Below are positions 26,214-34,566 of a DNA stretch of 64,000 nucleotides, piece by piece. Origin of the DNA: Flexivirga endophytica (GTDB lineage: Bacteria; Actinomycetota; Actinomycetes; Actinomycetales; Dermatophilaceae); the NCBI RefSeq assembly GCF_014640635.1, contig NZ_BMHI01000003.1, positions 645,500 to 709,499 on the forward strand. Direction: 5' to 3'. The notes below the pieces were generated by a model. It had not been told where the DNA came from. It made no database searches and saw only the letters and a program-made list of their open reading frames with translations. Made by a program: the position numbers and the translations under genes. How positions within the stretch are numbered: the stretch's first letter is position 1; every line of letters starts with the position of its first letter.

Positions 26214-27349
26214 ACGTTGGCTCCTTGTTCGGTTGAGTCAGTGGCCCCCTCGGCCACTGCGTCTCGCTTGTTGGCCAGGATCGAGCTGGCCCAGGCAGCC
26301 AGGATGAAGGCGATGCCGACACCACCGATCACGAACTCACCCAGGTCGTAGCGGATGCTGATGACCAGCATGACCGCGAGCGCGCCGATCGCCCAGTGGG
26401 CGCCGTTCTCCAGGAAGCGGTATTCGGCCAGTGTGCCGTTGCGGACCAGGAAGATGGTCATCGACCGGACGTACATGGCACCGACGCCCAGGCCCAGCAT
26501 GATGATGATCGGGTCAGGGGTGATCGCGAAGGCGCCGATGACGCCGTCGAAGGAGAACGTCGCGTCGAGCACCTCGAGGAAGATGAACATCGAGAAGGCT
26601 GCCTTGCCCGCCAGCAGCACCTTCTGCCCGGTCGAGGAGTGTGCGTCGGCTTCCTCGAACTCGTGGTCCTTGGCCGCTTCGCGTTCCTCCATCATCGTCG
26701 ACAGACCGCTGACGGCGAGGTAGAGGATGATGCCGAGCAGACCCGAGAAGAGCACGATCGAGCGCATCTGCACGGCCGTGTGCACGTGCGTCTCGTGCAC
26801 CAGCGTCTCGCTGGCGACCAGCAGGAAGATGCCTGCGATGATGACGGACAGCACATCGAGCTTGCCGAGTTTCTTCAGCGGCTTCTCGATCCAGGTGAGC
26901 CAGCTGATCTCGCGGTCCTCGTCGAACATGAAGTCCAGGAAGAGCAACAGCAGGAACATGCCACCGAACGCCGCGATGGCCGGGTGGGCCTCGGTGAGGA
27001 TGTAGCCGTAGGTGCCCGGTGTGTGCGGGTCACCCTTCTCCAGCGCCAGGTTCAGCGCACTCCACGGGCTGATCGAACCCGACAGGCAGACGATGACGAA
27101 CGGGAAGACCAGCCGCATGCCGAAGACGGCGACGATGACACCGACGGTCAGGAACATCGTCTGCCAGAAGTGGTTCAGCCGGTCGAGGTATTTGGCGTTG
27201 ACCGCCGCGTTGTCGAACGAGAAGACGATCTCGACCACGATCAGGATCGCGGTCAGACCGACGCCGGCCCAGCTGTCGTAGAGGAACGCAACCACGAGCA
27301 CGGCGGCTGTGATGACGAAGTCGATGCGGAAGTGCTTCAGGGCTTGCAA
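26210..27349 (-). CDS. TerC-like membrane protein (DUF475)
   Basis: About 379 aa, 8-9 membrane segments, of the DUF475 branch of TerC-like proteins. The intramembrane acidic motifs EIVFSFDNAAVNA and EVLDATFSFDGVIGAF are the duplicated TerC signature, thought to handle divalent metal such as Mn2+. A cytoplasmic His/Asp/Glu-rich loop (EEREAAKDHEFEEADAHSS) lies between. The start is uncertain: the frame extends to a GTG at 27448, but that extension is Arg/Trp-rich and unlike the family, so I prefer the TTG at 27349. The stop overlaps the TerD start. It links the operon to the membrane. Confidence 0.88.
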   Translation of the reverse strand: MQALKHFRIDFVITAAVLVVAFLYDSWAGVGLTAILIVVEIVFSFDNAAVNAKYLDRLNHFWQTMFLTVGVIVAVFGMRLVFPFVIVCLSGSISPWSALNLALEKGDPHTPGTYGYILTEAHPAIAAFGGMFLLLLFLDFMFDEDREISWLTWIEKPLKKLGKLDVLSVIIAGIFLLVASETLVHETHVHTAVQMRSIVLFSGLLGIILYLAVSGLSTMMEEREAAKDHEFEEADAHSSTGQKVLLAGKAAFSMFIFLEVLDATFSFDGVIGAFAITPDPIIIMLGLGVGAMYVRSMTIFLVRNGTLAEYRFLENGAHWAIGALAVMLVISIRYDLGEFVIGGVGIAFILAAWASSILANKRDAVAEGATDSTEQGANV

Positions 27350-27496
27350 AAGGAGCTCATCTCGGCGTGACGGGGACAGACGGAAGTGCCAGTATGACGA
27401 CCGCCACCGGTGAGCGGTTTCACGGTGTGCCCAACGCGGGGCCACCACCGAGGGTTCCCCGGTCGTGGCCCCGCAGACGTCAGATGACGGATGGGA

Positions 27497-28084
27497 TCAT
27501 CCGACCTGCAGGCCGAATTGGGTGATGACACTCGCCAAACCGCCGGCGAAGCCCTGCGCGATCGCGCGGAACTTCCACTCGCCGCCGTTGCGGTAGAGCT
27601 CACCGAAGATCAGCGCGGTCTCGGTCGAGGCGTCCTCGCCGAGGTCGAAGCGCACACCCTTGTCGGTGTTGTGCGGGTCGTCGCCGTCGTAGACGCGGAT
27701 ATAGGCATCAGCCACCTGGCCGAAGTTCTGCCCGCGGGCGTCCGCCTGGTCGATGGACGCAACGACGACGATGCGCTGCACGTCGGCGGAGACCTGGTTG
27801 AGCGCGACGTGAACCTCCTCGTCGTCACCCTCACCCTCGCCGGTGCGGTTGTCTCCCATGTGCTGCACGGACCCGTTGTCGCCAGTCAGGTTGTTGTAGA
27901 AGACGAAGTCGGCGTCGCTGCGCACCTTGCCGGTGTCGGCCAGCAGCAGCACCGACGCGTCCAGGTCGAACGGTGCACCGTCGGTGGTGCGCGGGTCCCA
28001 GCCCAGGCCGACCACGGCGTTCGTCATCCCGGGAGCAGCCTTCGCCAACGAGATGTTGCCGCCCTTGCTGAGGCTCACTGCCAT
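27497..28084 (-). CDS. terD: TerD-family calcium-binding stress protein
   Basis: 195 aa, the most canonical TerD here: [34 protein letters not shown] and the acidic loop [14 protein letters not shown], with all predicted Ca2+ ligands in place, and the C-terminal block [24 protein letters not shown] precedes the ATG at 28084. It lies between the TerC-like gene and the linker-bearing TerD relative, with ~40-bp gaps, so it is transcribed with both. TerD proteins give resistance to tellurite and other envelope or oxidative stress in other bacteria; the natural trigger is not evident from sequence. Confidence 0.95.
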   Translation of the reverse strand: MAVSLSKGGNISLAKAAPGMTNAVVGLGWDPRTTDGAPFDLDASVLLLADTGKVRSDADFVFYNNLTGDNGSVQHMGDNRTGEGEGDDEEVHVALNQVSADVQRIVVVASIDQADARGQNFGQVADAYIRVYDGDDPHNTDKGVRFDLGEDASTETALIFGELYRNGGEWKFRAIAQGFAGGLASVITQFGLQVG

Positions 28085-28124
28085 GGTGAGTTTCCTTTCT
28101 TGTCGTAAACCTTGTGGTAGCTCG

Positions 28125-29138
28125 TCATACGAGCGGGGTGTAGGGGTCGCGCCAGGAGATCTCTCGATAACCGTATGCCGCGCAGATCTGCTGCAGGGTG
28201 CCGGAGTAAGGGTCGTGCTCAGCGCGTATGACGAGCCGGCCCTCCACGACGTACGCGGTCATCAACGCCTGGGCGCCGAGCGTCGGACCGGCCACCAGGG
28301 GCGCCTCCAGGCGGGACCCGCCGTAGGTCGTGACGGTGACGGTGCCGCCGGGCAACTGCTTGGACGGCCTGGTCGGCACCGCGAAGAGCAACAGCCGATG
28401 GACGCCGGGGATGCGACGCAGGTTGACCGCGACGCCGCTGGAGGTCGCCCGGAAGATCGGGCGCCGCGGGTCGGGTCCCTGCTGGGAAAGGCCTGGTAGC
28501 ACGAGGGATTGGCGACCGTCGCTGGTCTCGAAGACGAGGCCGAGGACGACTTCGGAGGGGTTGGGTACGGCGACCTTGGCTTCCAGAGCGCCGGCCGCGG
28601 ACTGCATCCGGGTGAGCGCCACGACCGGCTCGTGCTCGGTCATCAGCCGGCGTTCGTCGGCCCGGATCGAGGGCAACCCGAGGTCGTGCTCCGCGAGGCG
28701 GGCGTGGCCGCGGGGTGAGGTCCGCACCGGGGCCGGTGCGCCGGACGGTGCGTCCAGCGACAGCGACGTCCCGCCACTTGAAGCGGGCTCCTCGTCATCG
28801 AAGAGGTTCAGCGACGTACCGCCAGACGGCGTCGACGGCGCCGCGGGGTCAGTGCTGCCGAGGTCGAGTGATGAGCCGGTGCTCGGAGCCTCGGGAGAGA
28901 CCGGCGCGCTCAGATCTAGCGGCGAACTCGACGGCGCCGGAGCCGAGGGCGCACTCAGGTCCAGCGACGAACTCGACGGCGCCGGGTCCGGCGCCGAGGG
29001 CGCACTCAGGTCCAGCGACGAAGCGGAAGTCTGCGGGGCGGGCGCAGCGGCGGGAGCCGGAGCAGCGGGCGCGGCGTCAGCAGGCCGCCGCAACCTGCGC
29101 GAGCGCAGGTACGGCAGGTCCGTGCGGGTCCCACTCAT
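28125..29138 (-). CDS. TerD-related protein with repetitive Pro/Ala/Ser linker
   Basis: 337 aa. Residues ~20-150 are a disordered Pro/Ala/Ser segment with repeats of [11 protein letters not shown], followed by variants such as SSLDLG and TSLNLF, a periodic hydrophobic LDL/LNL motif every 15-20 residues. The C-terminal ~190 residues form a divergent TerD-like beta domain ([35 protein letters not shown]) without the canonical DLDAS and GDN acidic metal motifs. The ATG at 29138 overlaps the stop of the upstream TerD-like gene. The LDL repeats look like short linear docking motifs; TelA and its relatives start with a similar SNLDLSG. Function unknown. Confidence 0.8.
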   Translation of the reverse strand: MSGTRTDLPYLRSRRLRRPADAAPAAPAPAAAPAPQTSASSLDLSAPSAPDPAPSSSSLDLSAPSAPAPSSSPLDLSAPVSPEAPSTGSSLDLGSTDPAAPSTPSGGTSLNLFDDEEPASSGGTSLSLDAPSGAPAPVRTSPRGHARLAEHDLGLPSIRADERRLMTEHEPVVALTRMQSAAGALEAKVAVPNPSEVVLGLVFETSDGRQSLVLPGLSQQGPDPRRPIFRATSSGVAVNLRRIPGVHRLLLFAVPTRPSKQLPGGTVTVTTYGGSRLEAPLVAGPTLGAQALMTAYVVEGRLVIRAEHDPYSGTLQQICAAYGYREISWRDPYTPLV

Positions 29139-29698
29139 AACGGGACTCCGTACTCCTTGGCCACGCCGGCCAGCCCGGACGAATAGCCCATGCCGAGGAC
29201 GCGCAGCTTCCACTGGCCGGCGTGCCGGTAGAGCTCGGCCAGCTTCAGCGCGCTCTCGCTCGTGAGGTCATCGGCCAGGTCGACCGAGGAGATGATCGAG
29301 GCGCCTCCGTCGAGGTTGAGCAGCCGCACCACCAGGCTCTTCAACTGGCCGAGGTGGCGGCTGCTGCCGCTACCTTCGGACAGATAGAGCACGAAGACCA
29401 CCTTGGCGACCTCGTCCGGCACCTCGGACAACTCGACCTCGACCTGCTCGTCGTCGCTGCCGAGCGCCTGCTCGAGCTGCGCGGTGGACAGGTCGGCCGA
29501 GACCAACTGGTTGAAGTAGACGACGTGTTGGGGGGAGAGCGCCTGACCGTTGGCGCCGACCAGCACCGTCAACAGGGTGAGGTTGTCGTCGAGCACCCGC
29601 TCGCCACCGGTCTCCCAGTCGACCCCGAACACCACACCGGTCAGATTGGGCAACTCGCGCTGCAGTGCAATGTTGGCACCCTTGGCCATCGGGCTCAC
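29135..29698 (-). CDS. divergent TerD-like protein lacking canonical metal loops
   Basis: 187 aa with the TerD frame: AKGANIALQRELPNLTGVVFGVDW at the start and AGQWKLRVLGMGYSSGLAGVAKEYG at the end. Where canonical members have DLDAS it has LDDNLTLL, and the [12 protein letters not shown] loop is replaced by SADLSTAQLEQALGSDDEQ, so Ca2+ binding is doubtful. It may be a structural paralogue in a TerD oligomer. The GTG at 29698, preceded by GGAGAGG, is the better start than the ATG nine bases inside. Translationally coupled to the linker-bearing TerD relative downstream. Confidence 0.85.
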   Translation of the reverse strand: MSPMAKGANIALQRELPNLTGVVFGVDWETGGERVLDDNLTLLTVLVGANGQALSPQHVVYFNQLVSADLSTAQLEQALGSDDEQVEVELSEVPDEVAKVVFVLYLSEGSGSSRHLGQLKSLVVRLLNLDGGASIISSVDLADDLTSESALKLAELYRHAGQWKLRVLGMGYSSGLAGVAKEYGVPL

Positions 29699-29755
29699 GG
29701 TCTACACCTCTCCATTCCGAGATCCACCCGGACGCGTACTCTCACCCACCCAGTC

Positions 29756-30280
29756 TCACAGGTCCAGGTCGGACTCACCGAACTTGTCCTCCAGGAAGCG
29801 GCCGTGGACCTGCAGAGCCTGCATGTCCCGCATGCGGCTGGCCTCGGCCAGTTGCTCGACGCTGTGCCGCAATGTCGTGAGCTGCTCCACCAGAGCGTCG
29901 GTCGCGCGTTCTTCGGCGTCAGCGCCTGCGGCGCGCACCGCTCCGACATACGCCCTGATCGACCCCGGCAGGTAGTCGGTCAACGTGCCGTTGATCGCCA
30001 CGCGCACGCCGATGTCGAGCCGGTCCGCCTCACCGGAAGTGAGCACCTCACGCACGGTGTCGGTGACCGCTCGCGCCAGCACCACACCGATCGTCGGCAG
30101 GTCGCCGGCGCTGCTGTTGATCTCCAGGACCAACGACTGGGTCTTGCGCAGCAACGCCTCGACCGAGTCGCCCGACGGGTCGGTGACCGACTGGGACACC
30201 GCATCGAAACGGGCCTGGGTCTGCGCGCGTAGGCGACCCGACGAGCCCTCCGGGTCGAAGAGACGTGACAGCAATCCCAC
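29756..30280 (-). CDS. unknown helical protein in Ter/Tel operon
   Basis: 174 aa, no recognised domain. It begins MGLLSRLFDPEG, a short amphipathic N terminus, and then is almost wholly alpha-helical with Glu/Ala/Leu heptads (for example SVEALLRKTQSLVLEI, ALVEQLTTLRHSVEQLAEA), so coiled coil is likely. Cytoplasmic, about 18 kDa. It lies 12 bp from the TelA stop and 57 bp before the TerD-like gene. I infer a TelA partner or adaptor because of its position and similar helical character. Confidence 0.78.
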   Translation of the reverse strand: MGLLSRLFDPEGSSGRLRAQTQARFDAVSQSVTDPSGDSVEALLRKTQSLVLEINSSAGDLPTIGVVLARAVTDTVREVLTSGEADRLDIGVRVAINGTLTDYLPGSIRAYVGAVRAAGADAEERATDALVEQLTTLRHSVEQLAEASRMRDMQALQVHGRFLEDKFGESDLDL

Positions 30281-30292
30281 GGTTCTTCGGCC

Positions 30293-31678
30293 TTACTGCT
30301 GACCGCCCGGCAGCTGCTGGTTGCCGCCGGTCGGCTCGAAGCTGGCCGCGGTCTTGGCGTCGATGCCCTGCGAACGCATCGAGCGCTCGAGGTAGGGCTT
30401 GGCGCGCTGCACCTGGCCCTCGAGAGCACCGATGGTCTGCGACATCGACACCGTGGCCTCCGAACGGAACTTGTCGATCTCGTCCATGGTCGCGAAGACG
30501 TTGTCGAAGGCCGCCTGCAGCTTGTCGATCTCGATCGTGCTGCTCGCCGCCTGCTTGTTGATCTCGGTGCCCTGCGTGCGCAGCTGCTTCGAGGTCTCCT
30601 CGATCATGGTGGAGGTGGTGCTGTTCAGGGCGGTGATCTGGTCGAGCACGACCTTCTGCTGCGCGAGCGCCTGGCTGACGATGATCGCCGTGCGCAGTGC
30701 CGCAACCGTCGTGGTCTGCGCGCGGTCGACACCGCGGATCAACTCCTGGTTGTTCTTGCGGACCAGGTCGAGGGCGAGGTAGCCCTGCACCGACACGGCC
30801 ATCTGGGTCATGATGTCCTGCCGCCGCTGGCGGACCGCGAAGAGCACGTCGGACTTCAGGATGTCGGAGTCCTCGGTGCGGCCGGCAGCCGACAGCTCGG
30901 CGATCTTCCCTTCGACCGCGCCGTCCAACGCCGTTGCCAGCTGGTTGTATTCGCCCAGCTTCTGCATCGCCTGCCACATGTTGTTGCGCTCGACCTCGAT
31001 GGAGGCGTTGTCCTTGCGCAACTCGTCCTGACCGGCGGCCAAGGAGCGGATGATCGCGTCCAGGTGGCTCTGCGCGGACTGGTATTTCATGAAGTAGTTC
31101 TCGATCTTGTTGCCGCCGGGCAGCCACTTCAGGATCTTCTTGGCGCCCTTGAGGTCGGCCCGGTTGGGATCGAGATCGGTGATCGTGCGGCGCAGGTCCA
31201 CCAGCGTGCCGCCGACCTTGGACTGCGCGGAGTCCTTGCCGGCCTGCGCGGCCGGGCGCTGCAACATCCGGTTGGAGACGTCGGAGGTGCGGCGGATCTC
31301 GCTGTCGCCCATGTTGACGATCGAGTTGACCTTGTCGGTGAAGGACGGCGCCTTCATGTCCATCGAGGTCAGCTCGGTGACGAACGCGTGTGCCTTCTTG
31401 TCCAGCTCGGTCTGCGCCTCGGGCGCGACCGGGACCGCCTGAACGGCCTGCTGGTCCTGGATCACCGGGACAGCGCTGGGCGCCTCGAGCACGAGACCCG
31501 TCGAGGCAGGGGCCGCGACCGGCGGCACGTTGGGAGCGGGTGCCGGCGCGGTCGGCGCCGGGGCCTGCTGTTGCTGCGGTGCCGCCGGTTGCTGCTGCGG
31601 CGTCGGTGACTGCTGCTGCCCACCGTTGTTCTGCTGGAACTGGTCACCGAGCCCACCGCTCAGATCGAGGTTGGACAT
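30293..31678 (-). CDS. telA: toxic anion resistance protein TelA/KlaA family
   Basis: 461 aa. The first ~95 residues are Gln/Pro/Ala-rich and disordered, beginning SNLDLSGGLGDQF. The TelA domain follows (~120-440), entirely helical, with the signature runs VNSIVNMGDSEIR, WLPGGNKIENYFMKYQSAQ, ALRTAIIVSQALAQQKVVL and KTAASFEPTGG near the end. AGGAGG lies eight bases before the ATG at 31678. First gene of the nine-gene leftward operon, with a σ70-like promoter upstream. Members protect against tellurite, colicins or some antibiotics in other bacteria; the mechanism is unclear. Confidence 0.93.
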   Translation of the reverse strand: MSNLDLSGGLGDQFQQNNGGQQQSPTPQQQPAAPQQQQAPAPTAPAPAPNVPPVAAPASTGLVLEAPSAVPVIQDQQAVQAVPVAPEAQTELDKKAHAFVTELTSMDMKAPSFTDKVNSIVNMGDSEIRRTSDVSNRMLQRPAAQAGKDSAQSKVGGTLVDLRRTITDLDPNRADLKGAKKILKWLPGGNKIENYFMKYQSAQSHLDAIIRSLAAGQDELRKDNASIEVERNNMWQAMQKLGEYNQLATALDGAVEGKIAELSAAGRTEDSDILKSDVLFAVRQRRQDIMTQMAVSVQGYLALDLVRKNNQELIRGVDRAQTTTVAALRTAIIVSQALAQQKVVLDQITALNSTTSTMIEETSKQLRTQGTEINKQAASSTIEIDKLQAAFDNVFATMDEIDKFRSEATVSMSQTIGALEGQVQRAKPYLERSMRSQGIDAKTAASFEPTGGNQQLPGGQQ

Positions 31679-31733
31679 ATTGCGAGCCTCCTAGCTGCCG
31701 CGGGCGTTCCGCGGACCCCCGAGTGTTCCTCAT

Positions 31734-31761
31734 ACCTTATGTATTCGACGCGGACCTTCAA
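31734..31761 (-). promoter_or_regulatory. promoter of the Ter/Tel operon
   Basis: Reading leftward, −35 TTGAAG (31761-31756), a 16-nt spacer and −10 TAAGGT (31739-31734), about 55 bases before telA. A CCGCGG-GCGTT-CCGCGG hairpin at 31698-31714 would lie in the leader. Predicted by eye only. Confidence 0.5.
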
Positions 31762-31862
31762 CAGCCCGTGCACGTCATACGACCGTGCCGGAACGCCAGG
31801 CGTTCCACATCACGCCCAACGAACGAGGATGCGACTCGATTCCGTGCCTGCCGGGAGGTTTC

Positions 31863-32804
31863 TCACGGACGGGGTGTCCGGTCCAGGGTGCCGGTGCCGG
31901 TCAGGCAGACGTGCCCGTGCAGAACCACGCGCGTGATGTCGTCGGGACGGCCGCTCACGTCGACGCGCAGTGTGCTGGGCCGTCCGACGAACCGGCCCTG
32001 TGACAGGGAGACCGTGGATCCCGCGGTCGCGCGACCGTGGCGTACGAGGTATGCCGCCGCCGGTCCCGCCGCGCTGCCGGTCGCGATGTCCTCGACCGAT
32101 CCGTCGTTGACCCAGTTGCGTCCCTCGAGGCCGTCCGCATCCAGCACGTAGGCCAGCTCTGCGCCCGCTTCGCCGAGCAGCTCCTCGAAGTCGGGGATCG
32201 TGATCCGCGCGCGGGCCAGACCGGCGCCGGAGACCGGCACCATGAGGTATTTCAGGCCGGTGCTGACCCAGTGGACCGGCAGCTCGGGATCGAGATCGCC
32301 GAGTTCGAGATGCAGCGCGGCCGCGATGCGTTCCCGGTAGCTGTCCGGCATCGGTTGGCCGAGGCTGGGGCGGCCCTGCTCGGTCTCGATGTCGAAGCCG
32401 CCCTCGCCGTCCGCGACGCTGCGGGCGATCACCGCGCGAGTGCCCAACCGGAACGTCCACTCGACCGGTTCACCGGCGGGAACGCCCGTGGGTTCGGTGA
32501 ACAGGAGCCGCTCGTGCGCCACGGCGGCTGCACCGAGGATGGGGTGTCCGGCGAAGGGGAGCTCCCGATCCGTGACGAAGATCCTCGTGTCGAACGCGCG
32601 ATCGTCCTGCGTCGGCCACAGATAGATCGACTCGAACTGGCGGACCTCGACGGTCACCGCTTGGAGTTGTCCTGCGGTCAGCCGTGGTGGGTCGACGAAG
32701 ACGGCGACACCGTTCCCCTGGTAACTCGACGCGGCGAAGACGTCGGCGAGCCGGAAGCCGAACGCGCTTGAGGCGGGCGGGTGTTCGTCGTCAGCGGCGT
32801 TCAT
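31863..32804 (-). CDS. PhzF-family isomerase/epimerase
   Basis: 313 aa with the diaminopimelate-epimerase-like fold of PhzF proteins. The N terminus LADVFAASSYQGNGVAVF is diagnostic, Glu58 in RQFESIYL is at the place of the catalytic Glu, PFAGHP lies at ~83-88 and the phosphate-free glycine loop is EDIATGSAAGPAAAYL. It probably catalyses a proton-shift isomerisation of a small metabolite; the phenazine pathway is not encoded here, so the substrate is unknown. It stands alone upstream of the telA promoter region, 125 bp from the SnoaL-like gene on the same strand. Confidence 0.9.
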   Translation of the reverse strand: MNAADDEHPPASSAFGFRLADVFAASSYQGNGVAVFVDPPRLTAGQLQAVTVEVRQFESIYLWPTQDDRAFDTRIFVTDRELPFAGHPILGAAAVAHERLLFTEPTGVPAGEPVEWTFRLGTRAVIARSVADGEGGFDIETEQGRPSLGQPMPDSYRERIAAALHLELGDLDPELPVHWVSTGLKYLMVPVSGAGLARARITIPDFEELLGEAGAELAYVLDADGLEGRNWVNDGSVEDIATGSAAGPAAAYLVRHGRATAGSTVSLSQGRFVGRPSTLRVDVSGRPDDITRVVLHGHVCLTGTGTLDRTPRP

Positions 32805-32929
32805 GGTGACGGCTCCTCGGTATCCGGTGGCTCCTCAACATCCTCAGTATTCATCCTCAGTATCCGATCGTTTCGCGCAGCAGCAACACCGTCGCCCGTC
32901 CGGGCGAACCCGCACGGATGATGAGCACA

Positions 32930-33361
32930 TCATGCGGCGTAAAGGGTCTGGGCCACATGCAGGGAATCGAGATACTCGCGGACCTCGGCGATCCGGCCGT
33001 CGCGGATGACGAAGATCCCGCAGTAGGCGTTGTCGTACCTCTTCCCGGTCGCCGCCGCGATGCCCTGGGCGCGCCATTCGAGCACCACCCGCTCACCCTC
33101 GGCGGTCATCTCACCGAAGGTGAAGGACAACGTGCCTGGCGCGTACAGCGAGATCGCTCCCACCAAGAATTCCATGATCTCGTCACGCCCGCGCCGGGTG
33201 CCCGACAACGGCAGCGTGCCGTGCAACGACCAGGTGACGTCGTCGGCGAAGCTCGCCGCGATCGCGTCGAGGTCGCCACGGGTGAGGGCGTCGAGGTATG
33301 CCGTCAGCACGGCGCGGCTCTCCTCGGTGCTCGCGTGGGGCGTCGGTCGTGTCGATGTCAT
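32930..33361 (-). CDS. SnoaL-like/NTF2-fold protein
   Basis: 143-aa single NTF2-fold domain. The opening helix AVLTAYLDALTRGDLDAIAASFADDVTW and the strand FVIRDGRIAEVREYLDSL are the hallmark of SnoaL-like ketosteroid-isomerase relatives. These proteins isomerise, dehydrate or simply bind small hydrophobic molecules; the active residues vary too much to assign a reaction. Its ATG overlaps the stop of the MDR dehydrogenase gene (ATGA), so the two act together. Cytoplasmic. Confidence 0.88.
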   Translation of the reverse strand: MTSTRPTPHASTEESRAVLTAYLDALTRGDLDAIAASFADDVTWSLHGTLPLSGTRRGRDEIMEFLVGAISLYAPGTLSFTFGEMTAEGERVVLEWRAQGIAAATGKRYDNAYCGIFVIRDGRIAEVREYLDSLHVAQTLYAA

Positions 33362-34269
33362 GAGGTGACCTCCAGGACGGCGTTGCCACGGACGCGGCGA
33401 CGGATGAGGTCAGCGAGGACCTCCGGGGTGTTCTCCCACTCGGCGACGAGTCCGAGTTCGGGATGAAGACGGCCGGTGTGGACCAGGCGGAGCAGCGTTA
33501 CCAGGTCGTCCGCGACCGACACCGGACTGGCGGTGTAGTCGAACCGGCGCAGCGTGGCGCTGGTGCCGCCGGTCCAGTCGAAGAAGTCGAGCAGCGGTCG
33601 CTCCCGGCTCGCCTGTCCCATCCACACGAACAGGCCGTGCGGGTCCAGCAGTCGCCAGGTCGCCATGAAGTACGCGCCGCCCACCGACTCCACCACCACG
33701 TCATACCCGCCGCGAGCGGCGGTGAGATCGGTGAGCACCTCGGCCCCCAACTCGGCGAGCCGCCGGCCGCGCGGCCGGGACGCGGTAAGTGCCGTGATCC
33801 GTGCGCCGAGTCCCGTGGCCAGTTCCACGAAGTAGTGCCCGACCCCGCCGGACGCACCGGTCAGCAGGATCGATCGGCCCGGCAGTGCCCCGATCAGCCG
33901 GACCAGCCGCAGTGCAGTCAGTCCGGCCAGCGGCAGGGCCGCCGCGACGGTCGCGGGCATGTCCGCCGGGCGGGGCGCCAGGCGGTCGGCCGCGACGGCG
34001 ACGCGCTCGGCCCAGCCGGAGTGCTCCGGGTGCGCGACGACCGGCTGCCCGACCTCGAGACCGTGCACACCCGGGCCGACCGAGGCGACGACACCTGCCA
34101 CGTCCTTGCCCGGTCGCCAGCCGCGCGGCGGCGCCTCCAGCAGGAAGGTCTCCCCTCGGTTGACCGAGTAGGCCTCGACCGTCACCACCACCTCGCCGGC
34201 AGCGGGTGCTGGCTCCGCGACGTCGGCCTCGACCACAGACCCGGTGCCGTCCGGGATCATCGCGCGCAT
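33358..34269 (-). CDS. MDR-family (quinone oxidoreductase-like) dehydrogenase
   Basis: 303 aa, zinc-independent medium-chain reductase. The N-terminal GroES-like part shows VEAYSVNRGETFLLE and GKDVAGVVASVGPGV. The Rossmann motif is GASGGVGHYFVELA with NADPH-type context. The zinc-ligand Cys/His set of alcohol dehydrogenases is absent. The start at 34269 (MRAM...) fits homologues; the longer frame has no SD. It follows a 4-OT tautomerase by 14 bp and is coupled to the SnoaL-like gene, which suggests a small enone or quinone detoxification set under the LysR gene upstream. Confidence 0.88.
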   Translation of the reverse strand: MRAMIPDGTGSVVEADVAEPAPAAGEVVVTVEAYSVNRGETFLLEAPPRGWRPGKDVAGVVASVGPGVHGLEVGQPVVAHPEHSGWAERVAVAADRLAPRPADMPATVAAALPLAGLTALRLVRLIGALPGRSILLTGASGGVGHYFVELATGLGARITALTASRPRGRRLAELGAEVLTDLTAARGGYDVVVESVGGAYFMATWRLLDPHGLFVWMGQASRERPLLDFFDWTGGTSATLRRFDYTASPVSVADDLVTLLRLVHTGRLHPELGLVAEWENTPEVLADLIRRRVRGNAVLEVTS

Positions 34270-34283
34270 GGTCCGTGCCGCCG

Positions 34284-34466
34284 CTACTTGTCGGCGGTCA
34301 GGGTGCCGCCCTGGCCCCAGCTGTCGGCCGGCGTCTCCTGGATCCACACTTGCACGCTGGTTGCGGGCACGTCGAGTGCGTCGACGAACGCCTCGGTGAT
34401 GCGGGCGACCAGGGCGCGCTTCAGCTCGACGCTGCGCGGACCTTGCTGAACGGTGACGGTGGGCAT
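34284..34466 (-). CDS. 4-oxalocrotonate tautomerase family protein
   Basis: 60-aa tautomerase. After Met removal the N-terminal residue is Pro (PTVTVQQGPR), the catalytic base of the 4-OT family, with the Arg equivalent in the GPR turn. The remainder (LVARITEAFVDALDVPATSVQVWIQET) matches the helix-strand order and the normal length of a 4-OT hexamer subunit. AGGAG sits upstream of the ATG at 34466. First gene of the small leftward operon with the MDR dehydrogenase and SnoaL-like protein. Confidence 0.9.
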   Translation of the reverse strand: MPTVTVQQGPRSVELKRALVARITEAFVDALDVPATSVQVWIQETPADSWGQGGTLTADK

Positions 34467-34566
34467 GGCAGGTCTCCTGTCGGTGGACTCGGCGACGGAA
34501 TCGCCGCCAGGTCCATTCGACCCACTGGCGCTGCTCCGAACCAGACGTGATCCGGACTCGCAGCGA

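Noticed and set aside
23172..31678. Labelling the operon simply as tellurite resistance
   Set aside because: Ter/Tel proteins occur widely without tellurite exposure and the enzyme module suggests another role; the phenotype cannot be read from sequence.
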